Assembly (NCBI RefSeq): GCF_021223605.1
Contig: NZ_CP075175.1
Location: 744,001 to 808,000, forward strand
DNA: 64,000 nucleotides
Origin: Paenibacillus sp. 481
Lineage (GTDB): Bacteria; Bacillota; Bacilli; Paenibacillales; Paenibacillaceae
Reading direction: 5' to 3'
This document shows, in pieces, positions 1 through 8,199 of this stretch (its first letter is position 1; the number at the start of each line of letters is the position of its first letter). A program made the translations under genes and the position numbers. The notes beneath the pieces were generated by a model, which had not been told where the DNA came from, made no database searches, and saw only the letters and a program-made list of their open reading frames with translations.

Positions 1-285
1 GGAAATAAGCCGTTCTTTAGCCGTTTGAAATGAGTACGTCTCTGGACACGATACAGTCCGCTCTTCACCTTCCAACGACACGATACGAATACCTTCTTCT
101 CTAATGATTCGGGCTTGTTCCTCCGTTCGTGTCCACAGCCGGACCCCGCTAATTTGGGTGTCATGATCGAGAGACTTACCCGCTTCACTCATGGCGTTCG
201 ATTCGTTATCTGCATTCAAGGCCAGCAGCAGCTTGGATGTGAACAACAAGCCTAATGAGCCCGCCCCTATAATGTCCACCTTCAC
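1..285 (-). CDS. Ketopantoate reductase family protein, N-terminal fragment
   Basis: Only the first 95 codons are present; the gene leaves the window at the left edge. The start is a GTG at 285, eight bases or less behind a perfect TAAGGAGGA ribosome binding site at about 292-300. The protein opens with a hydrophobic strand and GAGSLG at residues 7-12, the Rossmann dinucleotide-binding motif of the PanE/ApbA family. That family reduces 2-dehydropantoate to pantoate with NADPH in pantothenate synthesis. An unusually polar stretch (about residues 23-40) lies between the first beta-alpha-beta unit and the next strand. Many Firmicutes carry PanE paralogs of unknown substrate and the catalytic domain is outside the window, so the exact enzyme cannot be named. 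Confidence 0.7.
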   Translation of the reverse strand, partial: MKVDIIGAGSLGLLFTSKLLLALNADNESNAMSEAGKSLDHDTQISGVRLWTRTEEQARIIREEGIRIVSLEGEERTVSCPETYSFQTAKERLIS

Positions 286-354
286 ACTTCTTCCTCCTTA
301 CTTCATTACAACTTAGACGTACCTACATTTATAACAAACAAGCTGCAAAAACAC

Positions 355-400
355 AAAAAAGCACCTATACAAGCTTCTGCTTGCAAGGCGCTTTTCACGT
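355..400 (-). terminator. Rho-independent terminator downstream of rsfA
   Basis: On the minus strand, AAAAGCGCCT pairs with AGGTGCTTTT (one G-U pair) around an inner CAAGC/GCTTG stem, and a T-rich run follows. It sits 60 bases beyond the rsfA stop codon. Confidence 0.75.
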
Positions 401-461
401 CCCCTACATTTTCTGGATTGGTCATGATGGCAAGATGTGAATATGGTAAAGCATCTATTGA

Positions 462-1106
462 CTACTCTATTCGTTCCAGATTGCCGTTTGCATCCATACG
501 AAAGCGGGTTTTATTTTCTTCCTCTTCTTCACTTAAAATAGCTAAGCGGCGTGCGCGATCCATAATTTGAATAAGCGCTTTGTAATCATCATTTACTGTT
601 CTGTAGTCGCTCTGCACTTCATTTACTTGCTTGGATAGCACATTGTTCTCTGCCTGTAAACGTGACATTTGTTCCTCTTTGTCTTGCAACTCTTTTTCGA
701 TTTGCTTCACGTAACGTGCCAAATCTTGATAGCTATTACGCCATTGCCGTAAAAACCGGATGACCATGTCTAAGGACAGTGAATCCTCCGTTATGGCGTC
801 CACCTTCACACCTAAATCTTCTCCGTCTGTCAATGCAATTGACGCTACTTGAGCACCAAGTGGCTGCTTTTTTATAAAATTGCGTTTTTGTCTTTGCGCT
901 TTTGCTAGTTGGATGGCTGCCTCATATTTTTTACGCACAAAACTGTTCCATCGAAAACCGCATGCAGCAGAAGTCCGCCCTATTTTTTCACCAACCTCTT
1001 CAAAAGCAGCTAGTTGCGTACTTCCTTCGCGAATATGTCGTAATGTCACCTCTGCCAAAATTAAATCGTCGTCCGCTGTCCAAGCATCTTGTCTGATTGC
1101 CGTCAT
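462..1106 (-). CDS. rsfA: RsfA-family prespore-specific regulator
   Basis: A 214-residue protein. The N-terminus (about residues 5-65) is a Myb/SANT-like helix-turn-helix with regularly spaced tryptophans (W9, W53), followed by a basic RKKYE segment. Residues about 120-190 form a heptad-rich coiled coil likely to dimerise it. This layout matches RsfA, YlbO and YwfN of Bacillus, which tune the SigF/SigG forespore programme. The ATG at 1106 has a strong GTTAGGAGGT ribosome binding site at ideal spacing, so the start is secure. It is transcribed alone, divergent from yqgY, and ends at the terminator at 355-400. Forespore expression is inferred from the family; I did not find a convincing SigF/SigG promoter by eye. 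Confidence 0.85.
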   Translation of the reverse strand: MTAIRQDAWTADDDLILAEVTLRHIREGSTQLAAFEEVGEKIGRTSAACGFRWNSFVRKKYEAAIQLAKAQRQKRNFIKKQPLGAQVASIALTDGEDLGVKVDAITEDSLSLDMVIRFLRQWRNSYQDLARYVKQIEKELQDKEEQMSRLQAENNVLSKQVNEVQSDYRTVNDDYKALIQIMDRARRLAILSEEEEENKTRFRMDANGNLERIE

Positions 1107-1276
1107 ACGATAACCTCCTAACTACATCCATCATTCGTTCCGGTTGTGAACAGCACCTCTGAACGATTGCAACCGAATCAATCGAACAGGGATACCTGTC
1201 GGTTATAAACCGCATATTCCATTTCTATGCCCATGGTAGAGTTCATAGAATCTATTGGATACTAAAATGTATATCC

Positions 1277-1294
1277 ATTTTTCCTAGGAAAAAT
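1277..1294. promoter_or_regulatory. Perfect 18-bp palindrome in the rsfA-yqgY divergent region
   Basis: ATTTTTCCTAGGAAAAAT is its own exact reverse complement. It has no loop, so it suits a dimeric DNA-binding protein rather than an RNA hairpin. The 344-base gap between rsfA and yqgY otherwise holds the yqgY promoter and the rsfA ribosome binding site. Confidence 0.4.
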
Positions 1295-1371
1295 ACGTGC
1301 TAATGTCCATACGCAATGTCACAATAACGATGTTGTACACAAAATGTTTGATATTTAGTCACGGTTGGCAG

Positions 1372-1400
1372 TTTACACCATGTGACACGAAGGCTATAAT
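1372..1400 (+). promoter_or_regulatory. SigA-type promoter of yqgY
   Basis: TTTACA, a 17-base spacer, then a perfect TATAAT. The predicted start of transcription is near 1407, giving a leader of about 45 bases before the GTG start of yqgY. Confidence 0.8.
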
Positions 1401-1450
1401 GGCTTTAGAAAATGTTGGTTGCACCGTTTGTAACGAGAGGGGGATGAATC

Positions 1451-1687
1451 GTGGCACGGATGTATCGCGTACTCGGTTTCTGGACATTAGTCTTCGGCCT
1501 GATGGCTTTTGCAGGACACATGGTTGAAATGGCGCTGCTCTTCTTCATGCAAACTGCTTTCTTTGTAGGTTTGGGCTATTTGAAATTGACCGAGCGTACA
1601 TATATACTCCTGTTCTGGGGGTACATGGTAGTCTGCTTTACTGGATTTTCGTACTGGTCCGTTTTCGTTATGGGCAAGCCTTATTAA
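1451..1687 (+). CDS. yqgY: DUF2626 (YqgY-like) small membrane protein
   Basis: A 78-residue, almost wholly hydrophobic protein with about three predicted membrane segments. It matches the DUF2626 family, whose B. subtilis member is YqgY; no biochemical function is known. The start is a GTG at 1451, preceded by GAGAGGGGG about eight bases upstream. An internal ATG at 1460 is possible but more poorly spaced. It is a monocistronic gene framed by its own SigA promoter and a strong terminator at 1738-1762, and it is one of only five plus-strand genes here. Confidence 0.85.
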   Translation: MARMYRVLGFWTLVFGLMAFAGHMVEMALLFFMQTAFFVGLGYLKLTERTYILLFWGYMVVCFTGFSYWSVFVMGKPY

Positions 1688-1737
1688 TGAACGGATTGAG
1701 CACGAGTAAGAGTAAACTTAACATTTCAACGCAGTAA

Positions 1738-1765
1738 CGACCGATGTCATTTGACATCGGTCATT
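1738..1765 (+). terminator. Terminator of yqgY
   Basis: GACCGATGTC pairs perfectly with GACATCGGTC around an ATTT loop, followed by ATTTTAAATTT. The T-rich side is on the plus strand, matching yqgY. Confidence 0.8.
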
Positions 1766-1800
1766 TTAAATTTATGGGGAATCAAGCTGAATACCCTTCA

Positions 1801-1832
1801 CAGAGCCACAGAGCCACAGAGCTACAGAGCTA
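1801..1832. repeat. Tandem 8-bp repeat, four copies
   Basis: Two copies of CAGAGCCA are followed by two of CAGAGCTA, directly downstream of the MidA-family gene's stop codon. Noncoding and of slippage type. Confidence 0.85.
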
Positions 1833-1841
1833 CACATGAAG

Positions 1842-2948
1842 TTACTTGGACACGGTAAGCACATGAAAACGTTCGCTCATTTGATCGCTCAAGAGCAGTT
1901 GACGAATGGATCGGTTTCGCCGAGCCTTGTCGCTAAACGGGTCCTTTTCGGTATGTGCTTGCAGCTCCTGTAAAATGCCTTGCTCCAGCAAAAACTGCTT
2001 CTGCGTCATCAAATTGACAGTGGCTGCACCTGCTAAACGGGCAGCCCGTTGACTGATGTCAAAGTCCACCATCGAGGTTATATCTTGTTCACCTATGTAA
2101 CTAAACGGGTCATCATGCGCTTGATGACGGTAATAGCACATTAAAGTGCCCTCCATCCTATAGGAGGCGGTCAAATGCTCGGTCGTATCTCCGTAATCAA
2201 TGAACACGAATTCGGCTTGCGTGGACGCTGCGACCATTTGTTGCAGCCAATTGCTCATGACGACACTTGCTTCGTAAATAAGGTTGTCTGCCAATGATAG
2301 CTGTTGTTCTTCAACCCAGCGCAGTAATGGGGCAGAAGCCGGCCGCCACATCGCTTGAAATTGCGCGCAGTCCTCATTCCATACGACGTAGCACTGTTCC
2401 AATTGACGATTCCGAAACCGAATCCTCTCTACGGGAAAGGCATCTAGCAGTTCATTCGCGATCACAATTACAGGGTTATGCGCTACAAATTGCAAATAGT
2501 TGCGTTCATCCCAAAAAGCGGCTGCAAAGCCCCGTTGGCACAATGCAGCCTCTGCTTGAGCACGATGATACGGGCTCGTTTCAACAATCGCATATTGTCC
2601 GATAGGAATTTGCAATTGCTGGAGCCTTTCATTCAGCTGTACAGCAAGCCTCCCCGTACCTGCACCCCATTCCACAACGGTCAAGTTCGTTGCCGACCAT
2701 CCCCGTGCTTGAAGCGTTCGCTGCACATAGTTGCCTATCATATCTGCCATAATGGACCCGATATACGCACTCGTGTAAAAGTCACCGTCGCGTCCTACTT
2801 TGGAGCGATCGCTCATATAGTAACCATGTGTGGGGTGGTACAGACAAGCGTCCATATAAGTAGAAAATGAGAGCGCCCCAAGAGGTGATTCATTCATTTG
2901 GTAAATTAAGTGTTGAACCAATGGCCTATTCAATTGATAATGGGACAT
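1842..2948 (-). CDS. Class I SAM-dependent methyltransferase, MidA/DUF185 family
   Basis: A 368-residue protein of the COG1565/MidA family (NDUFAF7 in mitochondria, a protein-arginine methyltransferase for complex I assembly). Visible hallmarks are YHPTHGYY and GDFYTS near residues 37-60, the SAM-binding EWGAGTGR at 93-100, and ANELLDAFPVE near 165-175. These mark the conserved core of the family. The ATG at 2948 follows GGAAAGGAAGAG. The gene is divergent from the coiled-coil gene at 3046 and probably monocistronic. The bacterial substrate is not established; arginine methylation is an inference from the mitochondrial homologue. Confidence 0.85.
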   Translation of the reverse strand: MSHYQLNRPLVQHLIYQMNESPLGALSFSTYMDACLYHPTHGYYMSDRSKVGRDGDFYTSAYIGSIMADMIGNYVQRTLQARGWSATNLTVVEWGAGTGRLAVQLNERLQQLQIPIGQYAIVETSPYHRAQAEAALCQRGFAAAFWDERNYLQFVAHNPVIVIANELLDAFPVERIRFRNRQLEQCYVVWNEDCAQFQAMWRPASAPLLRWVEEQQLSLADNLIYEASVVMSNWLQQMVAASTQAEFVFIDYGDTTEHLTASYRMEGTLMCYYRHQAHDDPFSYIGEQDITSMVDFDISQRAARLAGAATVNLMTQKQFLLEQGILQELQAHTEKDPFSDKARRNRSIRQLLLSDQMSERFHVLTVSK

Positions 2949-3045
2949 GGGACTCTTCCTTTCCGTCTCTTTTGTTTCAACTTGTTATGGCTTGTCCAGC
3001 CAAATCAAAGACTATGAATATGCAACACGCGTTAAGGAGGTCCTT

Positions 3046-4158
3046 ATGTTTAGAGGGAAGCGGATAACCCGCACATTGCTTACCCTGTTGATCACTTCCA
3101 TCATAATCACGATTATTCCGGGTGCGATGCGAGCTCAACCTACTATTCCATTTTTGGGCAGCGAACAGCCCTCACCAGAAGAGTTGAAATTGCTGCAACA
3201 AAGCTTGTCGCTCACCGAGTTAGATAAAGAAATCGAGCGCATCGGGCAACGAGAGCGCGGGGCTTCAGATAAAAAACGTACGACTGAGCAACAATTAATC
3301 GAGCATGAACAGCTCGCTGCCAAGCAGCGTGAACGCGCAGGACGCGTACTGCGCAGCTATTACATAGGTGAGCGGGACATGCTGTTGCAAGCGATGCTGT
3401 CCGCCAAGCAATGGCAGGACATGTTAGCTTTATTTGACTATTTTCATTTATTTTTCGAATCCGATCACAAAGTGCTACAAGCCTATAATAACCAAATGAA
3501 ACATTTAAAAGAGTTAAAAGTGACACATGAAAAAAGTGAGCGTGAACTAAACAGTGTGCGCAGTCAACTCGTCGCACAGCGAGATCGAGTAGCATCGTTG
3601 CAGCGACAGTTTGATAAAGATTTAGCAAGCAGCGGTAATCCAGAGGCGATGAGCAAGCTGATTGATGAGTTCACCGTATATTGGAAAAGTGTAGGCCTAT
3701 ACGAGGTTCGTTATTATTTTCGGGCAATGGCATCAGCTATGCACAACTTACCGCAGTTCATTAAAAAAGAAGGCAACATGTCTATCGATGGCTTCAATTA
3801 CACGGTACGAATTAAAGACGAGCAACTAAACGAATTTTTGCGGCAGGAAAATGAAATCTTCAAACCGTTCGCCTTCCGATTTGAAGATGATCTCATTGTT
3901 GCAGAAGGAGAGCGTGACGGTCTGCGCGTATTAATTGCGGGCAACTATACGATTGAAACGGAGCCGCAAAATGTTATCCGCTTCCATGTTCAACGTTTGA
4001 AATTCAACGGATTAGAGCTGCCACAGTCGACGATTCAAGATTTAGAAGACCAGTTCGATCTTGGCTTTTATCCGCAGCAGCTCGTGTCTTTTATCGTGGC
4101 AAAAGAAGTAACCGTAGACAAAGGCGAGATTACCGTTAAGCTAACTACAAATTTGTAA
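3046..4158 (+). CDS. Secreted coiled-coil protein, CwlO/PcsB-like N-terminus with a C-terminal beta-rich domain
   Basis: The open frame extends upstream, but the ATG at 3046 is chosen because AAGGAGGTCCTT sits directly in front of it and the product then begins with a clean signal peptide: basic RGKR, about 18 hydrophobic residues, and a likely cut after MRAQ near residue 28. The 370-residue product has heptads over about residues 45-210, including an RVLRSYYIGERD segment and a QAMLSAKQWQDML segment. These resemble the hinge region of CwlO, EnvC and PcsB, which regulate or carry cell-wall hydrolases. No NlpC/P60, LytM or CHAP domain follows. Instead the last about 120 residues alternate beta strands, loosely like the DUF2140/YpmS lipid-binding fold. 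Function unknown; a cell-wall hydrolase regulator is my inference. Confidence 0.55.
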   Translation: MFRGKRITRTLLTLLITSIIITIIPGAMRAQPTIPFLGSEQPSPEELKLLQQSLSLTELDKEIERIGQRERGASDKKRTTEQQLIEHEQLAAKQRERAGRVLRSYYIGERDMLLQAMLSAKQWQDMLALFDYFHLFFESDHKVLQAYNNQMKHLKELKVTHEKSERELNSVRSQLVAQRDRVASLQRQFDKDLASSGNPEAMSKLIDEFTVYWKSVGLYEVRYYFRAMASAMHNLPQFIKKEGNMSIDGFNYTVRIKDEQLNEFLRQENEIFKPFAFRFEDDLIVAEGERDGLRVLIAGNYTIETEPQNVIRFHVQRLKFNGLELPQSTIQDLEDQFDLGFYPQQLVSFIVAKEVTVDKGEITVKLTTNL

Positions 4159-4240
4159 ACCATTATTGAGGCTTGATTCCGATTAGGGAAGCGAGAAATG
4201 GTACGCAGGAAGCTTGGGCACAATCTAGTTCCATGCTTCC

Positions 4241-5680
4241 CTATTGTCGGTTGCGCACCGGGTCCCATACTGTTTTCCACTGCACATTCAGTTGTTCAAG
4301 CGGAATCGTCCCATCCAGCCACTGACGTAATAGACCTATGCCTACTAACAACGTAGCGTTGTCCTTTACGATATACGACATACGACTCTTCTCACGCTCG
4401 ATAAAGCGTGCTGCCCAGTCAGGTGCATGGGTAGCGCTGTACGCTTGTTTATGAACGGGCAACAGTGATCTCGCATCAAGCCATTGTCGTTGGACATGCA
4501 CCTGATTCATATATGTAATCCAGCGCTTCGCTTCCTCTGTGCGCTCAGAGTGGGCAGCAATCGCATAGCTTGGGCTAATGACCCACTGGGCAACGGCCGA
4601 ATTAGAATACATAGGCGGCTCGATCATCAACGCCGCATTCACTTCAGCTATCGCTTCTGAATAGCGGACTACCGTAAATAACACTTGTCCTGACTTTAGT
4701 CGGCTCCATTTATCAGCGGCGTTCAAAGTCGGCGCCCACGGACGCATATGCGGTCTAAAAGCTTCCAGTTGGGACATGTTCTGTGTCCATACGACCGCTT
4801 CTGTATGGCTGGTTCGCTTCTCGCCCCGCCAATTCGTGAGCGTGTTTACAATGTTCTCTTGCTCAGGATGCAGCGCGCCAAGTCGCCATAACAGCGACAT
4901 AAGTGCCCACTCATCTTCCTCGTTCCATGCAAACCAATGATCTGGTGGCCGTACAGCCGTGCTTGGCTGCTCATTCGTGTGCAGGGCAAGCTGCCATGCA
5001 GGCCTGTTAACTTGTTGCATAGATTTGCCCACGTGTGACTGCGATTGGCCTGCTTGCGGTTGGCTTACTTGCGACTGGCCTGCTAATGCTGCGAGCCAAT
5101 TCTGCCATTCATTTGAAGTATTTGGAGGCCGTTCTTTCCCAAACGTACGCTTTAACGCTTCCTTATTCCACACAAGCACATAAGGATCAAGGTAAGCAGG
5201 AATTGCCCACGTGACACCGTTCCACTTCACTTGACTTCCTAACCAATCTGGCCATGATTCGCCACCACTTGATAACGAATCTACTGGTAACAACCAGCCC
5301 CGTTTGGCATAAGCCTGTACATCTTTACTATCGATAAGTAGCACATCCGCGCCTTCTCGCAATGTCAATTGATTCGTCCACGTCGCAGCTTCTTCTTTTT
5401 CTGCAACATGAACCAGATCAACAGCAATGCGCGTCTCTTCGCTAAACGATTTGGTTAAGCGCTGCAATTCATCATATGCCACAGGAGATAAGCTGACAGC
5501 GACGGTAAGACGCTTCTCGCTATTTGCAGCTTGATCATCGACTGTCGGTTCTGTTGTCGTGTTGTCGACCGCTAAAGGGCGTTCTACATCGTTAGGGGCG
5601 ATCCCCATAAATTGAACCAACAGAACGAATGAGATGGCGACCATAATGATTACCGTAACGGTGTGTTTTAATTTCGGCAT
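4241..5680 (-). CDS. Membrane-anchored extracellular solute-binding protein (family 1)
   Basis: A 479-residue protein with a basic start (MPKLKH) and one hydrophobic helix at about residues 7-27. There is no lipobox cysteine, so it is probably held by an uncleaved anchor or cleaved by signal peptidase I. The rest follows the family-1 binding-protein pattern: LTVAVSLSP, WAIPAYLDPYVLVWNKEAL and a C-terminal helical lobe. About residues 190-215 are a glutamine/serine-rich insert with the repeated core AGQSQ. No ABC permease or ATPase lies nearby, so the ligand and partner are unknown. AAGGGAGAG precedes the ATG at 5680. It is convergent with the coiled-coil gene and may sense or scavenge rather than feed a linked transporter. 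Confidence 0.65.
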   Translation of the reverse strand: MPKLKHTVTVIIMVAISFVLLVQFMGIAPNDVERPLAVDNTTTEPTVDDQAANSEKRLTVAVSLSPVAYDELQRLTKSFSEETRIAVDLVHVAEKEEAATWTNQLTLREGADVLLIDSKDVQAYAKRGWLLPVDSLSSGGESWPDWLGSQVKWNGVTWAIPAYLDPYVLVWNKEALKRTFGKERPPNTSNEWQNWLAALAGQSQVSQPQAGQSQSHVGKSMQQVNRPAWQLALHTNEQPSTAVRPPDHWFAWNEEDEWALMSLLWRLGALHPEQENIVNTLTNWRGEKRTSHTEAVVWTQNMSQLEAFRPHMRPWAPTLNAADKWSRLKSGQVLFTVVRYSEAIAEVNAALMIEPPMYSNSAVAQWVISPSYAIAAHSERTEEAKRWITYMNQVHVQRQWLDARSLLPVHKQAYSATHAPDWAARFIEREKSRMSYIVKDNATLLVGIGLLRQWLDGTIPLEQLNVQWKTVWDPVRNRQ

Positions 5681-5801
5681 CGAACTCTCCCTTCGTCGTG
5701 CCTAGCTTGGTGAAGCAGGAATCAACCAATATCACCCACATTGTCTATTTTAGCACCGTGAAGTTGTCTTGTCTGCTGCACCCCCTTGCCATAAGCACAA
5801 A

Positions 5802-5838
5802 AAGGCCTGCCGAGACAACTAAGTCATCAGCAGGCTTA
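5802..5838 (-). terminator. Terminator of the PIN-PhoH gene
   Basis: On the minus strand AAGCCTGC pairs with GCAGGCCTT over a 19-base loop and is followed by TTTTTG. It starts 12 bases beyond the stop codon at 5850. Confidence 0.8.
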
Positions 5839-5849
5839 TGCTACTACGA

Positions 5850-7184
5850 TTACAGCAAATCAGCTGCCAGCTGCGCCAAACGTGAACGCTCGCCTTTTTC
5901 CAACGTAATGTGGCCGCTGATGCTTTCCTGTTTAAACCGTTCGATCAAATACGTCAAACCGTTGCTGGCACTGTCCAAGTAAGGGTGGTCAATTTGCTCT
6001 GGATCGCCCAGCAGCACAATTTTACTTCCTTCCCCGACGCGGGTTACAATCGTTTTCACTTCGTGCTTAGATAAATTTTGTGCCTCATCAATAATAATGA
6101 ACTGACCTGGAATCGAGCGACCACGAATGTACGTTAACGCTTCTACCTGAATGTTGCCCATCCCAAGTAAAATTTTTTCAATATCCCCGCTCTTCTTCGT
6201 ATCGAACAAATACTCTAAATTATCATAGATCGGCTGCATCCACGGGCGTAACTTCTCTTCCTTTTCCCCTGGTAAGTAACCGATGTCTTTTCCCATGGGC
6301 ACGACCGGCCTCGCAATGACAAGTTTCTTATACTTGTGTTCATCCTCTACTTTCAACAGTCCAGCAGCTAGCGTAAGCAACGTTTTTCCTGTACCCGCCT
6401 TGCCTGATAGCGTAACGAGCGGAATATCATCATTCAACAGCAGTTCAAACGCCATGCGCTGCTGTGCGTTGCGAGCTGTAATTCCCCAGACAGGGTCGCT
6501 GCTAAAATGTAAAGGCTCTAGCTTGTTTCCATCTGCACTCACTTTCGTCAATGCGGACTTACTTGAACCCATTTCGTCTTTCAAAATAACAAATTCATGT
6601 GGATATAGCTTCGTATTTAGCGCTAGCCGCTTCACGAGCAGCACCCGATACGTATAAAACTCATCAATAATGCTCGGATGGACGAAGAACGTCAGCTGTC
6701 CGGCATATAGCTGTTCTCCTGACTGCACCGTCCGATCGGATAAATAGTCTTCCGTATGCAACCCCAGCACGTCAGCTTTAATGCGCACAAGCACATCCTT
6801 GCTCACAAGCACCACTACAGCTGGCTGCTCTAACGGCTGTTGTTCCATATGATAATTGAGCGCAACGGCCAGTAAGCGGTTATCGTTCGTAATTTCATCG
6901 AACATTTCTTGCACTTTAGCGAAGCTGCGATGATTCAGCTCCACTTTTAACTTTCCGCCATGTGGGAGTGTAACGCCGCTATGCAAGTGGCCTAGCTCGC
7001 GTAAGCTGTCTAGCAGCCGCGATACTGTGCGCGCATTGCGACCGATTTCGTCTGCATTCCGCTTCTTTGAGTCAATCTCCTCCAACACGATTGCTGGAAT
7101 AATAACGTCATGAGTGGCAAAGGCAAAAATCGCGTTCGGATCATGAAGCAATACATTCGTGTCCAGTACAAATATTTTGCTCAT
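5850..7184 (-). CDS. ylaK: PIN domain-PhoH ATPase fusion (YlaK-like)
   Basis: The frame is open further upstream, but the ATG at 7184 has GAGGGGGT seven bases ahead and yields a 444-residue protein starting MSKIFVLDTN, the usual length for YlaK. Residues 1-130 are a PIN ribonuclease-like domain: D8 in VLDTN, an acidic residue in VLEEIDSKK, and DNRLLAVA. Residues about 230-444 are a PhoH P-loop ATPase with SGKAGTGKT near 262-270, then ARPVVPMGKDIGYLPG and the Walker B FIIIDEAQN near 363. PIN-PhoH proteins are proposed RNA helicase-nucleases; no physiological role is settled. It heads the yla-like cluster opposite ylaJ and is a paralog of the PIN-less PhoH at 34709. Confidence 0.88.
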   Translation of the reverse strand: MSKIFVLDTNVLLHDPNAIFAFATHDVIIPAIVLEEIDSKKRNADEIGRNARTVSRLLDSLRELGHLHSGVTLPHGGKLKVELNHRSFAKVQEMFDEITNDNRLLAVALNYHMEQQPLEQPAVVVLVSKDVLVRIKADVLGLHTEDYLSDRTVQSGEQLYAGQLTFFVHPSIIDEFYTYRVLLVKRLALNTKLYPHEFVILKDEMGSSKSALTKVSADGNKLEPLHFSSDPVWGITARNAQQRMAFELLLNDDIPLVTLSGKAGTGKTLLTLAAGLLKVEDEHKYKKLVIARPVVPMGKDIGYLPGEKEEKLRPWMQPIYDNLEYLFDTKKSGDIEKILLGMGNIQVEALTYIRGRSIPGQFIIIDEAQNLSKHEVKTIVTRVGEGSKIVLLGDPEQIDHPYLDSASNGLTYLIERFKQESISGHITLEKGERSRLAQLAADLL

Positions 7185-7327
7185 TAACTTTACCCCCTCA
7201 ACATAAACAGCACACTTGGCTTCATTGGCAATTACATAAAATTTGCAATCGTCGCTCACACTAAGGCAAGTTGGGAGCGAAGCTGCACTTCTTATCCACC
7301 ATCTTGATGTGAAAGGATCGATGATTC

Positions 7328-7876
7328 ATGCATATGTTGCTAACCGTGATGCTCGTATTTGGCATGTTAATGAGTTGTGTGGGATGCAATAATCCGAAGC
7401 AGCAAGCCAGTCAACACCAGACAGCGCCCTCACCCCACTCAAACGCCAACATCAACGCTCAACAAACAGGCAAACGTACGATTCACGATGCAAACGCTGT
7501 AAAGCATCGCCTGACGCAATTAGCGAAAAGTGTACCTGGTGTGCGCGGCGTTAACTGTGTTGTGTTTGGGAATACCGCTATCGTCGGCATTGATGTCGAT
7601 GGCAATCTGGAGCGATCTCGCGTAGGAACGATGAAATATTCGGTAGCTGAAGCGTTAAGCAAGGATCCATACGGCGCAAACGCCATTGTGACGGCAGATC
7701 TCGATCTTAATAATCGTCTGCGGGAAATTTCCAGAGATATTCAGCAAGGCAGGCCGATTTCCGGATTTACAGAGGAGCTAGCAGACATTATGGGCCGCAT
7801 CGTGCCGCAGTGGCCAAGCAAAATTAAAAAAATATCGCCAGACACAGACAATCCGAAGCTAAATCAATCCATGTAG
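7328..7876 (+). CDS. ylaJ: YhcN/YlaJ-family sporulation lipoprotein
   Basis: A 182-residue protein with a hydrophobic signal and a probable lipid-modified cysteine at residue 20 (CVGCNN, typical of YhcN-type lipoproteins; C17 is an alternative). A Gln/Asn/Ala-rich linker follows. The conserved domain is IGIDVDGNL, then KYSVAEALSKDP and IVTADLDLNNRLREISRDI. That is the YhcN/YlaJ pattern, found in spores and their membranes; YlaJ is thought to affect germination. GAAAGGATC sits about ten bases before the ATG. It is transcribed away from the PIN-PhoH gene, its neighbour in B. subtilis too. Confidence 0.8.
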   Translation: MHMLLTVMLVFGMLMSCVGCNNPKQQASQHQTAPSPHSNANINAQQTGKRTIHDANAVKHRLTQLAKSVPGVRGVNCVVFGNTAIVGIDVDGNLERSRVGTMKYSVAEALSKDPYGANAIVTADLDLNNRLREISRDIQQGRPISGFTEELADIMGRIVPQWPSKIKKISPDTDNPKLNQSM

Positions 7877-7935
7877 CACATGCTCAACCAACTACAGATG
7901 CAGCCTTATCTTGGACATGCCTGCGGAAAGTACAA

Positions 7936-7969
7936 AAAGCCTAGTGGACATACGTACCCACTAGGCTTT
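7936..7969. terminator. Bidirectional terminator between ylaJ and the LCP gene
   Basis: AAAGCCTAGTGG pairs perfectly with CCACTAGGCTTT. The stronger T run (TTTTTG) is on the minus side, for the LCP gene; the plus side ends in TTTCC, for ylaJ. The rest of the 323-base gap (7877-8199) shows no gene or other signal I can support. Confidence 0.75.
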
Positions 7970-8199
7970 CCTATGTTCGCTTTGCTCGTAAGCATGCTTA
8001 TTAGCACGCACCACAAAGCAAGCGTAATTTATCGGCATGAAGCTAAGTATTGCTTTTGTGTGTTGATTCAAAGCATGAGCCTTGGACATCGTTCAGCCCC
8101 CTTGATCAATTCGCGGTTAATGTTATTGTATTATGCCATGCTGTAAAAATTGACCGCGTATGAAAAGGCAAGTGCTTATTTTGTGTCCTTGCTTTGCAA

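Noticed and set aside
4184-4243. TAGGGAAGC/GCTTCCCTA hairpin between convergent genes
   Set aside because: The loop is over 40 bases, no T run follows in either direction, and it overlaps a stop codon; too weak to call a terminator.
5850-7184. PIN-PhoH as a toxin of a toxin-antitoxin pair (as in mycobacterial PhoH2)
   Set aside because: There is no small antitoxin gene upstream; the neighbour is the divergent ylaJ, and the layout matches ylaK of B. subtilis.
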